Notes: a model not told the origin generated them from the letters alone. DNA of 64,000 bases from Archivesica marissinica (GCA_014843695.1 CM026401.1:49774430-49838429); one strand, 5' to 3'; positions 22,174-33,420 are shown, counted from the stretch's first letter. Numbers and translations are program-made.

Positions 22174-22411
22174 ACCCATTCAACACCAAGTAACTGACAT
22201 GGACTGGTCCATGATATTTTTAGACCAATAAATTAATAACAAAATTACATTTGGATCAGTTCATTTATCAAAATGGGTAATTTTTTTTCTAAAAATAGTT
22301 ATATTACTTGAAAATAGTGCAGATCCTGATGAGACGGCTCGTCATGAGCCGGCTCATCTGGATCTACACTTTTTTGTAAGCCAATTTAGAGGTCTGTGGT
22401 GTTGAAAGGGT
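22174..22411. mobile_element. MITE family B, copy 2
   Basis: Ends acccattcaacaccaag and gtggtgttgaaagggt, TA-flanked, hairpin 'gatgagacggctcgt' with 'atgagccggctcatc'. It sits directly at the 'gtgtcgctttaa' end of another repeat of the 2742-3257 type. Confidence 0.88.
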
Positions 22412-22589
22412 TAAGATTACACGCAACTGGGCCTAGGGTTTACATCTGAAGATGTTGTGAAGATGTTCACTATTGTTAAACACTACGAAAAGCAAACAAT
22501 CATAAATGTCATCCATGAATAACTAAATTTTAATACAAAACTAACTACTAGTAATATACAAATCTGTGTTTGATTGTGCTAGCTTTTAT

Positions 22590-22700
22590 TGTCAAGGTCA
22601 CAGTGACCTTCGACCTTGACCTACTGACCCAAAAATCAACTTGAGGTCATCAAATGACTACGTCCAACTTCGACGGCGCAGATGACAAAGTAGCATGCAA
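22590..22700. mobile_element. dispersed repeat with caaggtcacagtgacctt core
   Basis: 'gtcaaggtcacagtgacctt', 'cgaccttgacctactgaccc', 'cttgaggtcat'. Resembles a repeat I recall as frequent in bivalves. It contains AGGTCA-CAG-TGACCT at 22595-22609. A looser relative with several AAGGTCA/TGACCTT sites is at 24005-24060. Confidence 0.55.
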
Positions 22701-22775
22701 CACAGTGCCATAAACCCTCTAAACCAAAGTTGTGCTCGGATTCATTTCATCTGTGCTAGTATTTCAGTTTTGTTT

Positions 22776-23063
22776 TGTGCGTGTTTTACGTTTATTTATC
22801 GTCGCTACCGGTTGCCAATATGAGCGACGCCTCCTGAAGAGATTAGTCAGTTTAGATGTTTGGAGGATAGTGCAATGATACAGACCCATTCCAGAATCTC
22901 CTCTGGTTCCTTAACGTGCACAGTGTAAAGCACCGACACGAGACCTCGGTGTAAAATCCCATCTGAAAGACTGTTAATTTTATTAGGGTCAGACAGGGGA
23001 TCGAACCTGCGATCCCTGGATTACTAATCCAACGTGTTAACCACTGGACTACAGATCCGTCTA
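22776..23063 (-). mobile_element. SINE family G, copy 2
   Basis: 'ttacgtttatttatcgtcgc', 'gaatctcctctggttcctta', 'ggggatcgaacctgcgatcc', 'cgtgttaaccactggactac'. The antisense head reads GTAGTCCAGTGGTTAACACG and GGTTCGATCC, good A and B boxes. Confidence 0.9.
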
Positions 23064-23440
23064 TATACACAATGTGGCCTCTTTATTTCCAATATTATAC
23101 CGAAACATCAGAAATGCATTTAAAACTCATTCCATAAACTGACTAAATCTTAAATCTCGCCATTATAACAGTTTATGACTTAATTTATAAACTACGTTTT
23201 CATGGATTTTCAAATAAAATGACTATACTTGGCTATAAATACATTCTACATATTATAAATATTAGGCATCCCGTGAACACAAAGCATTTAAGCAATATCT
23301 AACACAATGCTTGTCAAGTTTGGAGAAATAGTTATAATTATACGTTATATGTGTAGTCCCTACAATTTTCCAACAGTGTTTAACTCAAATACGATTTAAT
23401 AGGAATGAAATGAGTAACAAAGTGCTTGACGAGTAATGTA
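23064..23440. other. A+T-rich intron DNA with no recognised feature
   Basis: No exon, SINE or array supported here. Confidence 0.5.
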
Positions 23441-23444
23441 ATTA

Positions 23445-23628
23445 CACAAGTAGTAAATTGGTACTCGAGTACGCAACAGAGAAAATTGGTACTCGAGTAC
23501 TTGACAGAGTAAATTGGTACTTGGGTACTCGACAGTGAAAATTGGTACTCGAGTACTCAACAGAGCAAATTGGTACTCGAGTACTCGACAGAGCAAATTG
23601 GTACTCGAGTACTCGACAGAGCAAATTA
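23445..23628. repeat. 27-bp repeat with the palindrome gtactcgagtac, seven copies
   Basis: The unit aattggtactcgagtactcg plus acagagc. The 12-bp core gtactcgagtac is a perfect palindrome in most copies. Confidence 0.93.
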
Positions 23629-24257
23629 ATGATAATTCAAGTAAATGGAACGTAATGTCATTCCAATGTTACTTTTTTCATGCAACCACTTCCTAAAAAC
23701 TTACATATAACGTGAAATCCAAACTTGACAGATACAATATTAAGCAAATACATGGCATGTCCAAGCACTAAAATAGGAAATACCGTAAATCACTTATAGC
23801 TCGCAGTAACAACAAAATACCGTAAACAATGTGTTAAATGCTACTGTGTTTGTCGTTAATTTTTAGCACTATACAATTACGATGATTTATTCTATCTAGA
23901 AATATATATATTTTTTGCACATTATAAAATTTGGATGCTTCCCAGCTCACAAAAACAGTACAACAAGGAATATTTGTAAAACATACACGACCCTCATTCC
24001 CCTGGTGTGTGACCTTGTGATGACCTTGACCACACCGACCTCAAGGTCAATAGAAGGCCAGTACTATTTGCCACCAACCTCCTTACAAAACTTCTAACAA
24101 CAGACTCAACAATTTGTGAGTCATTGAATGGACATTCTTTACTATTAAATGTTACTGTGACCGTGACGTCTGACTCACGACCCCAATATTAATATGGTTC
24201 ACCTAATGGTCACCTCCAAAATGTGGAAGAAACGTAGGTCAAACCATTCTGTTATCA

Positions 24258-24350
24258 AGTGCCAAGTCATTGAGCCGGTGCCAATTCATTGAGTCGGTGC
24301 CAAGTCATTGAGCCGTGCCGAGTCATTGAGCCGTGCCGAGTCATTGAGCC
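24258..24350. repeat. ~19-bp repeat, about five copies
   Basis: 'tcattgagccggtgccaag' and 'tcattgagccgtgccgag' in tandem. Confidence 0.85.
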
Positions 24351-24989
24351 AACAAATATTTACTGTTAAAGTTTGCTGCCACACCTTGACTGTTTATCTG
24401 CAATATGGTGTCATTTACTGGTCACCACAAAACCCCTACAGAATATTGGTCAAACCATTCTGTAGTTCGTACAAAGAAACCACTCAAAACAGGAAACCCT
24501 AAATCTAAACTGGAATTCCCTCCAAACGAAACAAATTTCGTGGCCCACCCGGAATATTCTAACGTTATTGAGCAAGATAAGAGATGGTCTAAAGACCAAC
24601 ATGTGCAAAGCTTTTTCACAAGGCGGGGGAATAAAAATATTCGCTCTCGAATAATAAGTGATTTACATTAGAAATCAATCTACCATGCATAATAAATGTT
24701 TTATAGAGTAGAACACAGAGAAAGAGCAAGAAGAAACTGTGACCGCATACTTACAAAACTGATTGTCCACTACAGGAAAGCAGCAGAAATAATGCAATAC
24801 CAATATAAAATTCCAAGCAGTACAGCAGAATCACGTGTTGTTTGTGTGTTTGTGAATTCACAGCATTTGTTTAGGCCGTAATTTAGTGTTTGAATCTAAT
24901 TTGTTAACAGTAGAAGCCGTACAGTGTAACATACATGTACGTCATAATGCTGTTATTGCCAAGGTTAGAAGTTGCTAGACATGCAATCA
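24351..24989. other. intron DNA; a small open frame at 24405-24671 is not supported as a gene
   Basis: The plus-strand frame of 88 codons has no recognisable domain, no repeat-free neighbour exon and lies against the direction of the host gene. Otherwise featureless. Confidence 0.45.
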
Positions 24990-25190
24990 TTAATTTTGTG
25001 CATGCTAGCAGTGATAATAACAATCAAATATGTCATGCAGTTTCATTAGAATTGTGTCGTAACGAAATAATTCTAATTAAATTCTACGACATATTTCCAG
25101 AATTTTACATTACAAATAAGAAAAACAGAAAATTGTGTCTGCTTTAATTAATTATTTGAACTATTTATAGCATTTAATTTTACCCAATCA
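24990..25190 (-). mobile_element. MITE family A, diverged antisense copy
   Basis: 'attctacgacatatttccag', 'caaataagaaaaacagaaaa', 'tgaactatttatagc', 'attttaccca' match the reverse of the copy at 5993-6193. Its 'ccca' end adjoins the CCAAT array. Confidence 0.6.
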
Positions 25191-25522
25191 GACAGCTTAA
25201 CATTGCAACCAATCAGACAGCTTGAGACAGTATCCAATCAGACAGCTTAAGATTGCAACCAATCAGACAGCTTGAGACATTATCCAATCAGACAGCTTAA
25301 GATTGCAACCAATCAGACAGCTTGAGACAGTATCCAATCAGACAGCTCAAGATTGCAACCAATCAGACAGCTTGAGACAGTATCCAATCAGACAGCTTAA
25401 GATTGCAACCAATCAGACAGCTTGAGACAGTATCCAATCAGACAGCTTAAGATTGCAACCAATCAGACAGCTTGAGACAGTATCCAATCAGACAGCTTAA
25501 GATTGCAACCAATCAGAGAGGT
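25188..25522. repeat. 50-bp array rich in CCAATCAG, about 13 half-units
   Basis: Alternating halves 'ccaatcagacagcttgagac' + 'agtat' and 'ccaatcagacagcttaagat' + 'tgcaa'. Every half begins with CCAATCAG. In intron 21. Confidence 0.95.
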
Positions 25523-25909
25523 TGAGACGCCAAATTCCTAACTTCAATAATCTTGAAGACTAAAAATGCATTCACCACACACAAAATTTTAATGATTCTG
25601 TTGTATAATAATTTGCAATATGCAATCGGTAAATGTATGTGTACTATTTGTACAGTTCAAATCCTCTAAAACTCCCTACAATGCGGCTCCCTTCAATTTC
25701 ATACTGCATTATTCCAGTGTGTACGGTAATTAGAGGATTGTCATATAAGAAATTCAATAGATATGTAAATCGAATACCAGTCTTTTAATAAAATCAGTAT
25801 TATGCAACCAAATATATGACAAAAACCAACAATCTCTGGTCAACCCTTAGACACGTGCAATCATAACATTTGAGCTGGATTTTGAACCCAACCCTGGGTC
25901 GGAAGTTAA

Positions 25910-26030
25910 AAAATGTTCTCAAGCTCAGGTGATTTGATTGGCTGATCTACATTCAGCTGAACCAATCAGAAGCTTGAAACAGAGTTTGAGATTGGAAAAT
26001 AGTTTGATCATCTCTAGGCCAGGATTTATG
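25910..26030. mobile_element. dispersed CCAAT-type palindromic element
   Basis: 'gttctcaagctcaggtgatt', 'tgattggctgatctacattc', 'agctgaaccaatcagaagct', 'gagtttgagattgg'. An inverted ATTGG...CCAAT pair about 25 bp apart. Similar elements at 21110-21240 and 29705-29900. Confidence 0.65.
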
Positions 26031-27165
26031 TCCCATCTTGTCCAATTTATTCCAATAAATGCACTACCAAATTTAATATTTGTATATATATATATATATC
26101 GTACAAAGGATATATCGTATGTAGCATATAGTTTCAGAAAGCAAGACAACAATATATAATAAAAAAGCAAAGTTGTTTTTATTGACTGAACATTACCATT
26201 GTGCTCAATTCTACGATCACCTAGATATATCAAAAATAGTGTTTAATAACAAGCAATCTAAAGAATCCAACAAAAAGTGTACAAGCTTTCAAGCTAAACT
26301 TAGAATATTTGGTTACACCCATTTTTAACCCACCCACATACATATTTAAGAACTATTCTACTTGTGGGTTTAGTGCAATTGCTTGACAAGAGAGAGAAAA
26401 AAAATATCAATAAATTGGTCTAAACATATTTATTCGTTCATTATGTACAGTACATATCTATTGTATAGCTATACAAACGAAAATGGATTTAATCGGAAGC
26501 TGACCGGTAAAGCTTATTGTGATTATCTCAATAAATTGATATCTCACTCAAGCTGGCTCTGGATTGGTCAAATTTGTAGAATTTTAGTCAATTAAAGGGC
26601 AATAGCCAGCGGTGTTACTGGCTCAAGCCCAACACAAATAATACTTAAACCACTGCACTATGTTGCTATTAAATTCATAATACTCAATTGGTTACCGAGA
26701 AGTTGCATTTGTTAATACATATAGGTCATTTATTTAATGCATGCAACCATTACACAGCCAGCATTCTTTATGCAACATTCAATGGAGTACACGTAGGATT
26801 TCATGCAACATATGTGTAAACATGTGTAAACAAAACACAAATGACCATGATAATATTACAAAGGATCAGTAAATGTTTTAAAATACCCCTAGTATAATTT
26901 ACTTTCTCTAAAACCTGCCGTCCCGTTTGTTTATTAATTTCATGGAATGAGGTAGGGCGAGGGCCGGAGAAAGGGGGGTTTAAAAACAATCGGTGTTATG
27001 TTGCTCTTGAAAGTATGTTAGAACTGGTCTGGCTTGCGGTTTATACATACATGCATATAATTTATACAGACATATAAAAACAGTTACTCAATCAAATATA
27101 TATGTCAATGTGGATTGCAACAGTATAGTAACAAATTATAATAGCAATGAATGTGTGTACATTAC
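26031..27165. other. A+T-rich intron DNA
   Basis: A short (at)n run at about 26084-26098 and, at 26580-26720, a diverged copy of the agggcaataactc-type repeat ('aaagggcaatagccag', 'ggttaccgagaagttgc'). No exon seen. Confidence 0.5.
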
Positions 27166-27181
27166 TTTTAGAACATATTAC

Positions 27182-28092
27182 TAAAATGGTGGGAATAAAA
27201 ACCGGGACACTTCCGTAACGTTATTTGAACAGGAATATTACTTTGAAAATGGCGGGAATAAGAACCGGGACACTTCCGTAACGTTTTTTGAACAGGAATA
27301 TTACTTTGAAAATGGTGGGGATAAGAACCGGGACACTTCCGTAACGTTTTTTGAACAGGAATATTACTTTGAAAATGGCGGGAATAAGAACCGGGACACT
27401 TCCGTAACGTTTTTTGAACAGGAATATTACTTTGAAAATGGCGGAAATAAGAACCGGGACACTTCCGTAACGTTTTTTGAACAGGAATATTACTTTGAAA
27501 ATGGCGGAAATAAGAACCGGGACACTTCCGTAACGTTTTTTGAACAGGAATATTACTTTGAAAATGGCGGAATAAGAACCGGGACACTTCCGTAACGTTT
27601 TTTGAACAGGAATATTACTTTGAAAATGGCGGAAATAAGAACCGGACACTTCCGTAACGTTTTTTGAACAGGAATATTACTTTGAAAATGGTGGAAATAA
27701 GAACCGGGACACTTCCGTAACATTTTTTTAACAGGAATATTACTTTGAAAATGGCGGAAATAAGAACCGGGACACTTCCGTAACATTTTTTGAACAGGAA
27801 TATTACTTTAAAATGGCGGGAATAAGAACCGGGACCTTCCGTAACGTTTTTTGAACAGGAATATTACTTTGATAATGGCGGGAATAAGAACCGGGACACT
27901 TCCGTAACATTTTTTGAACAGGAATATTACTTTAAAATGGCGGGAATAAGAACCGGGACACTTCCGTAATGTTTTTTGAACAGGAATATTACTTTGAAAA
28001 TGGCGGGAATAAGAACCGGGACACTTCCGTAACATTTTTTGAACAGGAATATTACTTTAAAATGGCGGGAATAAGAACCGGGACACTTGCAT
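27182..28092. repeat. 63-bp minisatellite, about 14 copies
   Basis: The unit is ggaataagaaccgggacact, tccgtaacgttttttgaaca, ggaatattactttgaaaatg, gcg. Single-base length changes in the right half shift the open minus frame, so the antisense ORFs there are broken. Ends about 120 bp from exon 21's donor. Confidence 0.96.
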
Positions 28093-28216
28093 ACATTGCA
28101 TTTTGTTCTTTTTTATATCCCGAATATGAATTTAAACGAGATTAAAAAAACCCTAACATGCTTAGGGTTTCAATGAACATTTATATTTACAATGTGCTAA
28201 TTTCCGAATATCTTAC

Positions 28217-28396
28217 CTCGGACATAGAGGACCACCTTAGAGCTGATGGAACCAGCCTCATTGACAGCTAGACAAGTGTAGGTACCAGCGTCCGCGATCT
28301 TGGCTTGTGGTATGATCAAAATCCCATCACCAAGGATGGTGTCTTTGGGCAGCGGGCCGTCATCGCGAGACCATGTGATTGTTGGTAATGGTGTTC
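28217..28396 (-). CDS. HSPG2: perlecan exon 21: Ig module 11, second half
   Basis: 180 nt, phase 1 to phase 1. Reads TPLPTITWSRDDGPLPKDTI, then QAKIADAGTYTCLAVNEAGS, ending SKVVLYVRG. The acceptor is ATTTTACAG and the donor CGAG|GTAAGA. Followed by the 6.3-kb intron 21877-28216. Confidence 0.94.
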
Positions 28397-29004
28397 CTGT
28401 AAAATTTAGTGGGTGGGGAATAATGAATTACAATCTTGTCAAATAATTTAAACAGGGAAAATGATTATTTCCTGACTACAAGAATGGACCACCGTATTCC
28501 TATAAGATCAAATGAATTAAATACTTCAGTTGTCCAGTGGTTAATACGTTGGACTGCAAAACCTACATGGTGAGGAGACCCTGACAGATGACATCAACAA
28601 AATAATATTTGAATATGTCCATAACTTCATTCGTGATACAAAACGATTCTTTGAGTGAAACCCCATGCATATAAGACCCCCTGTGTATAAAACGTGCACT
28701 TGATGACTTTACCCCTGTCTGCCTGCGCTACATTCTCAAATATCTTCTGCATTCTTGACGGTATTATATTCCTGTCATTTCTAAGCAATATGCACACTTG
28801 GTATACATGTATTAGTTCCACACCGTCCAATATAGTACTGTGTATTTTGATCTGCAGGGAGAGAAACTATATAAGCTCTGCTTCCGTTTTGATCCTTTCC
28901 TATCCTTTGATTTTGTGTGCATGTATTGTTTTGTGAATGTAGATAGTGAAATAAATATGTTTAAACCAAATCCAGCGATCGCAGGTTTGATCATAATGAT
29001 TAGT
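28397..29004. other. intron DNA with a SINE G head fragment
   Basis: 28528-28565 'gttgtccagtggttaatacg', 'ttggactgcaaaacc' matches the A-box end of SINE G. The remainder is unremarkable. Confidence 0.5.
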
Positions 29005-29704
29005 AAATCTCAGAATTCAACCAATCAAACTAGGGTAAATCTCAGAATTCAACCAATCAAACTAGGGTAAATCTCAGAATTCAACCAATCAAACTAGGGT
29101 AAATCTCAGAATTCAACCAATCAAACTAGGGTAAATCTCAGAATTCAACCAATCAAACTAGGGTAAATCTCAGAATTCAACCAATCAAACTAGGGTAAAT
29201 CTCAGAATTCAACCAATCAAACTAGGGTAAATCTCAGAATTCAACCAATCAAACTAGGGTAAATCTCAGAATTCAACCAATCAAACTAGGGTAAATCTCA
29301 GAATTCAACCAATCAAACTAGGGTAAATCTCAGAATTCAACCAATCAAACTAGGGTAAATCTCAGAATTCAACCAATCAAACTAGGGTAAATCTCAGAAT
29401 TCAACCAATCAAACTAGGGTAAATCTCAGAATTCAACCAATCAAACTAGGGTAAATCTCAGAATTCAACCAATCAAACTAGGGTAAATCTCAGAATTCAA
29501 CCAATCAAACTAGGGTAAATCTCAGAATTCAACCAATCAAACTAGGGTAAATCTCAGAATTCAACCAATCAAACTAGGGTAAATCTCAGAATTCAACCAA
29601 TCAAACTAGGGTAAATCTCAGAATTCAACCAATCAAACTAGGGTAAATCTCAGAATTCAACCAATCAAACTAGGGTAAATCTCAGAATTCAACCAATCAA
29701 ACTA
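29005..29704. repeat. 32-bp array, about 22 nearly identical copies with CCAATCAA
   Basis: The unit aaatctcagaattcaaccaa + tcaaactagggt. The copies are almost perfect, suggesting recent expansion or collapse-and-fill in the assembly. The unit matches the inside of the CCAAT element that follows at 29705-29900. Confidence 0.97.
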
Positions 29705-29900
29705 CTTTGAGCTCGAGTTTGAGATCTGAGAAACGTTTCATAACGTTGGGCAAAGGTCTTTGTTGACAGCACGGCATCGAGGTTATAAAACTGTTCTCCA
29801 TTCTCAAACTCAGTCTCAAGCATCTGATTGGTTCAGTAGAGTATCAATCTCAGAATCAACCAATCAAATCAATCGAGCTCCAGATTTGAGGAAAGTTTGT
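29705..29900. mobile_element. CCAAT-type palindromic element, parent of the 32-bp array
   Basis: 'ttgagctcgagtttgagatc', 'ttctcaaactcagtctcaag', 'catctgattggttcag', 'atctcagaatcaaccaatca', 'aatcgagctccagatttgag'. Carries inverted ATTGG and CCAAT cores and inverted gagctcgag/gagctc ends. Confidence 0.65.
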
Positions 29901-30036
29901 TTTGTTCGGGTTTTACACCTTCATCACATTTTGGGCTATATCTCCATCTGGTAGTTTACCTAACAACACCTTTCCTGGGAAGACTCCAGCGATTAACCAG
30001 TATTTGGTGCACCAAGCTCCGTAAGAAACTGCCAAC
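29901..30036 (-). mobile_element. SINE family F, fragment
   Basis: 'ttcgggttttacaccttcat', 'ggtagtttacctaacaacac', 'ccgtaagaaactgccaact'. The tRNA-like head is missing. Confidence 0.75.
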
Positions 30037-30160
30037 TTTAATACATTGTGTTGTTTGCATTTATTTTGTATTATTCTATGATGACAGAGAAATATCGAAT
30101 GGAATCCAAAATAAAAAGAGAATGCATTATTTATTTTTTTATTTTATTACTTTCAAATTA

Positions 30161-30380
30161 ACCCTTTCAACACTACAGGCCTCTAAATAGACTTACAAAA
30201 AGTGTAGATCCAGATGAGCCGGCTTGTGTCTGCACTTTTTGCCAGTAATAATTATTCCTATTTTTAGATAAAATTACCCATTTTGATAAATGAACTGGTC
30301 CAAAGGTAATTTTCTTATTAATTTATTGGTCTAATAATATCATGCACCAGTCCATGTCAGTTACTTGGGGTTGAATGGGT
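30161..30380. mobile_element. MITE family B, copy 3, hairpin deleted
   Basis: Ends accctttcaacactacagg and ggggttgaatgggt with TA on both sides. The central stem is shortened ('gagccggcttgtgtctgc'): the second arm of the hairpin seen in the other copies is missing. Lies about 70 bp from exon 20. Confidence 0.85.
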
Positions 30381-30448
30381 TAATATGGAAATCTGATGTA
30401 AGCTTGTAATTTTATCATTTTATACGTAAACCTGAAAATATTGCTTAC

Positions 30449-30538
30449 CTGTGACAATACACTCCATGGAAACTCGGTCCCCAACATTGACCACCTGGGT
30501 GTCAACATTTCCTTCACGGTTGTCAATTGTGCTGCCAG
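30449..30538 (-). CDS. HSPG2: perlecan exon 20: Ig module 11, first half
   Basis: 90 nt, phase 1 to phase 1. Reads GSTIDNREGNVDTQVVNVGD, RVSMECIVTG. The acceptor is CTTGTTTCAG and the donor ACAG|GTAAGC. Carries the B-strand cysteine; the Trp is in exon 21. Confidence 0.92.
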
Positions 30539-30663
30539 CTGAAACAAGCATACAGTATTATATATCATGAAATCTAATCTTTCTATAAAGTGTCAAACAG
30601 CCTGGCGAAATGGTGTATCAAATGCACATTGAAGGCAGTGAGGAAATATTTACTTCATTTATA

Positions 30664-30930
30664 TAAAACTTGATGCATGCAGAACAACACAGTCTCTGAA
30701 TGTACCAGAGCTGCTAGAAGCCGTACAGATATACCGGCCAACAATATGGAAAACTTACTTGATACATGCAGAACAGCGTAGTCTCTGGATGTACCAGAGC
30801 TGCTAGAAGCCGTACAGATATACCGGCCAACAATATGGAAAACTTACTTGATACATGCAGAACAGCGTAGTCTCTGGATGTACCAGAGCTGCTAGAAGCT
30901 GTACAGATATACCGGCCTGCGTCCGCCTCC
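30664..30930. repeat. partial exon 19 duplications, three tandem units of ~90 bp including the exon
   Basis: The block 'gatacatgcagaacagcgta', 'gtctctggatgtaccagagc', 'tgctagaagccgtacagata', 'taccggcc' is present in the exon (30848-30916), again at about 30760-30830 with an intact GTAAGT donor, and degenerately at about 30671-30740, where the donor is lost (GTTTTA). Confidence 0.95.
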
Positions 30931-30945
30931 TTTACACCATATATC
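30848..30945 (-). CDS. HSPG2: perlecan exon 19: Ig module 10, second half
   Basis: 98 nt. Reads IYGVKEADAGRYICTASSSS, GTSRDYAVLHVSS. The acceptor is CATTGTAG and the donor TCAA|GTAAGT, phase 1. About 69 nt of this exon plus the donor is duplicated once almost perfectly and once degenerately in the next intron (30664-30840). Confidence 0.93.
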
Positions 30946-31054
30946 CTACAATGAGAAACACAGATACAGCAAACACAAACCCAATCGGACACAAATAATC
31001 ATCTCTTATGATCAAATATGGGCATGTTAGAATCTGATATCCAATTCTTCAATT

Positions 31055-31312
31055 TGTGTGTTTTACGTTTATTTATCGTCGCTACCGGTTGCCAATATGA
31101 GCAACGCCTCCTGAAGAGATTAATCATTTTCGATTTTGGAGGATAGTGCATGATACAGACAGAGACCCATTCCAGAGTCTCCTCTGGTTCTTTTACATAC
31201 ACAGTGTAAAGCACCGACACGTGACCTCAGTTTAACGTCCCGTCTGAAAAACTGTTCATTTTATTAGGGTCAGATGGGGGATCGAACCTGCGATCTCTGG
31301 ATTAGGGTCAGA
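31055..31312 (-). mobile_element. SINE family G, copy 3
   Basis: 'ttacgtttatttatcgtcgc', 'ccattccagagtctcctctg', 'ggggatcgaacctgcgatct'. The A-box end is truncated and replaced by a duplicated 'attagggtcaga'. Confidence 0.85.
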
Positions 31313-31394
31313 CGTAATTCATTTTTATACTCGTACTGGGTATTCCAATATACAAGCATATACAGGTCAGATATTACAAAAGCTGTCTCATCCC

Positions 31395-31625
31395 TAAATT
31401 TCAAAATCTACAGTTCATATCTCACTGGCTTGCTGGATCTGAGAATTTCAAAATAAACCAATCATATCTCACAAGCTTGCCGATTGGATGCAACGAAGAG
31501 AAACAAAAATTAATATTAACCAATTATATCTCACAAGCTTGCCAATTGGATGCAACCATAAGAGAAAACTATTTAAAATTAACCAATCATATCTCAGAAG
31601 CTAGCTGATTGGCTGTAACTAGAAC
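31395..31625. repeat. imperfect ~70-bp repeat with accaatcatatctca
   Basis: 'aaccaatcatatctcacaag', 'cttgccgattggatgcaac' recur about three times with drift, again pairing CCAAT and ATTGG. In the intron between exons 18 and 19. Confidence 0.75.
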
Positions 31626-31669
31626 AAAATTACAAATTGACACAAATAGATCTAACGTTTTGCACTTAC

Positions 31670-31832
31670 GTTAATAAACCGTCTTGTATCCTGTGTTGGG
31701 CTGGAAGTTGATCTCCCTCTTTCTCCCACCTGATGATGGGAGTGGGGCTCCCCGACACGTCGCAACGCAGATTCACTATGCGGTGTTCTTCTGTGTATAC
31801 GTTACGCTGGGCAACAACAATGGCTGGTGGTA
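31670..31832 (-). CDS. HSPG2: perlecan exon 18: Ig module 10, first half
   Basis: 163 nt. Reads VPPAIVVAQRNVYTEEHRIV, NLRCDVSGSPTPIIRWEKEG, ending RIQDGLLT. The acceptor is TAATTCCAG and the donor TTAAC|GTAAGT, phase 2. Confidence 0.93.
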
Positions 31833-32034
31833 CTGGAATTAATAATAGGTTGCAAAATAATCCATCAAGTTCATCATTAATATTGGCGAGACATTTAAAA
31901 AGCTAATATACAGCATAACTTTCTCATTTATCGAGTTGAAATTTTCAAGATTTGTCTTCAAGACATCACATTGATTATACTAATGCCTAGTAGAATTTAT
32001 TTAAATTTATATTTAAATTTATATTTAAATTTAT

Positions 32035-32289
32035 ATTTCTGGTTTTACGCCTGCATCAGCACCATTTCGGGCTATATCGCCGGCGGGCAGTTTACCTAAC
32101 AACACCTTTCCTGGGCAGGCTCCAGCGATTAACCAGTACTTGGGTGCACCAACCTCCGTAAGAAACTGCCAACTTTTTCATATAAATGAGACACGGCCTG
32201 AGCGGGGCTCGAACCCGTGACCATCAGTGATGTTAGGTTACAGTGGTATACAAGTCAGCGACCTTAACCACTCGACCACGGAGGCGGAC
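32035..32289 (-). mobile_element. SINE family F, full copy
   Basis: 'tttctggttttacgcctgca', 'cgccggcgggcagtttacc', 'gggctcgaacccgtgacc' (B box GGTTCGAGCC on the minus strand), 'cactcgaccacggaggcgga' (A box TGGTCGAGTGGTTAAGG). Confidence 0.9.
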
Positions 32290-32500
32290 TCAATTCCGTG
32301 TATAACTGGGTATTATTATTATATAGATATAACATTAGCAGGGTGTATGTACCTTGTGCAATTACAGTTGGGTTCAGGTTGATGAAATTTTTTTTTTATA
32401 ATGAACAAAGGGAAAAATTCGGGACAAAGAAATTTGTAAGGGTTGGGGGGGGAGGATTCCAGTTTAGAGGGGTTTTTGATTGTGAGAGGTTTCACTGTAC

Positions 32501-32761
32501 CTTCAACCTCAACAATAGCATAGCCATCATTGGATCCGGAACTACTCTGGACGATACATCTGTATCTTCCCGCATCTGCTGCCGTCACTTGGCGGATCTC
32601 CAAAACTCCATCATGCTCCGTTGAACTCGGGTTCATCTGTGCATCCACGCGTGACCATTCAATGTTGAACGGACCGCTTCCTGAGGCGCTACAACGCAAC
32701 TGGACCGTATCACCGGCACGAGTCTTTATTCTTTGCGGTGAAATGGTCAGCCTTGGTGCCA
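32501..32761 (-). CDS. HSPG2: perlecan exon 17: Ig module 9 (whole)
   Basis: 261 nt, phase 1 to phase 1. Reads APRLTISPQRIKTRAGDTVQ, LRCSASGSGPFNIEWSRVDA, QVTAADAGRYRCIVQSSSGS, ending AIVEVEG. The acceptor is CCCCCGACAG and the donor GAAG|GTACAG. A complete single-exon Ig. Confidence 0.95.
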
Positions 32762-32841
32762 CTGTCGGGGGGGAGGGAAATTTTCAATGACATGTAAATT
32801 GTTTCATTAAATATTTTTATAATGAGAGAACATAGCGAAAA

Positions 32842-33069
32842 TAGTTTATACAAATTTATATTAGCTCGATTGCGAAACAAGTTATTACAACTTATATTAA
32901 TCATCTCGAGACCTCATTCCTGATGGAATCCATCGCCATGAATGAGAGAGAAGAGGCAATGTGGAATTTAAATGCCTTGCCTAAGGGCACAATCGTAACG
33001 GCTCCAGCGGGGCTCGAACTCCGGACCTTTCGCACCTGAAGCGAACGCGCATCGCTATCACGATTTCCA
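32842..33069 (-). mobile_element. SINE family E, copy 5
   Basis: 'attagctcgattgcgaaaca', 'gagacctcattcctgatgga', 'ggggctcgaactccggacct', ending 'atcgctatcacgatttccac'. In the intron between exons 16 and 17. Confidence 0.88.
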
Positions 33070-33420
33070 CAATCACAGGGTGTATGTACCTTGTGCAACT
33101 AGTATGTGTTATGAAATCGGTCAGTTATTCTTTTAAATATAAAATCGCAATTACACAATACATTGACATTAGAATATGCTGACAAAGAATATAACTGGAT
33201 CAGTTCAGATTGGTAATGATATATGGCATTGTTGGCTTCCGGCGATCAGAGCTAGGGAGAGCATTAGAGGTATTTGATATAGATCGATTGTGTCCAAAAA
33301 GAGGCCGTCATCCCTAGAGAGACACGTGTCGATAACAGGTTACAATAACAGACATCGCACTCGAATATAACCTATGTATGAAGATTATAACCTATGTATG
33401 AAGATTATTTAATAATAAGT

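Noticed and set aside
24405..24671. 88-codon plus-strand frame as a nested gene
   Set aside because: No recognisable domain, no supporting splice sites or regulatory signals; length is within chance.
27168..28035. Minus frames RKCPGSYFRHFQSNIPVQKTL
   Set aside because: 63-bp array artefact in intron 21.
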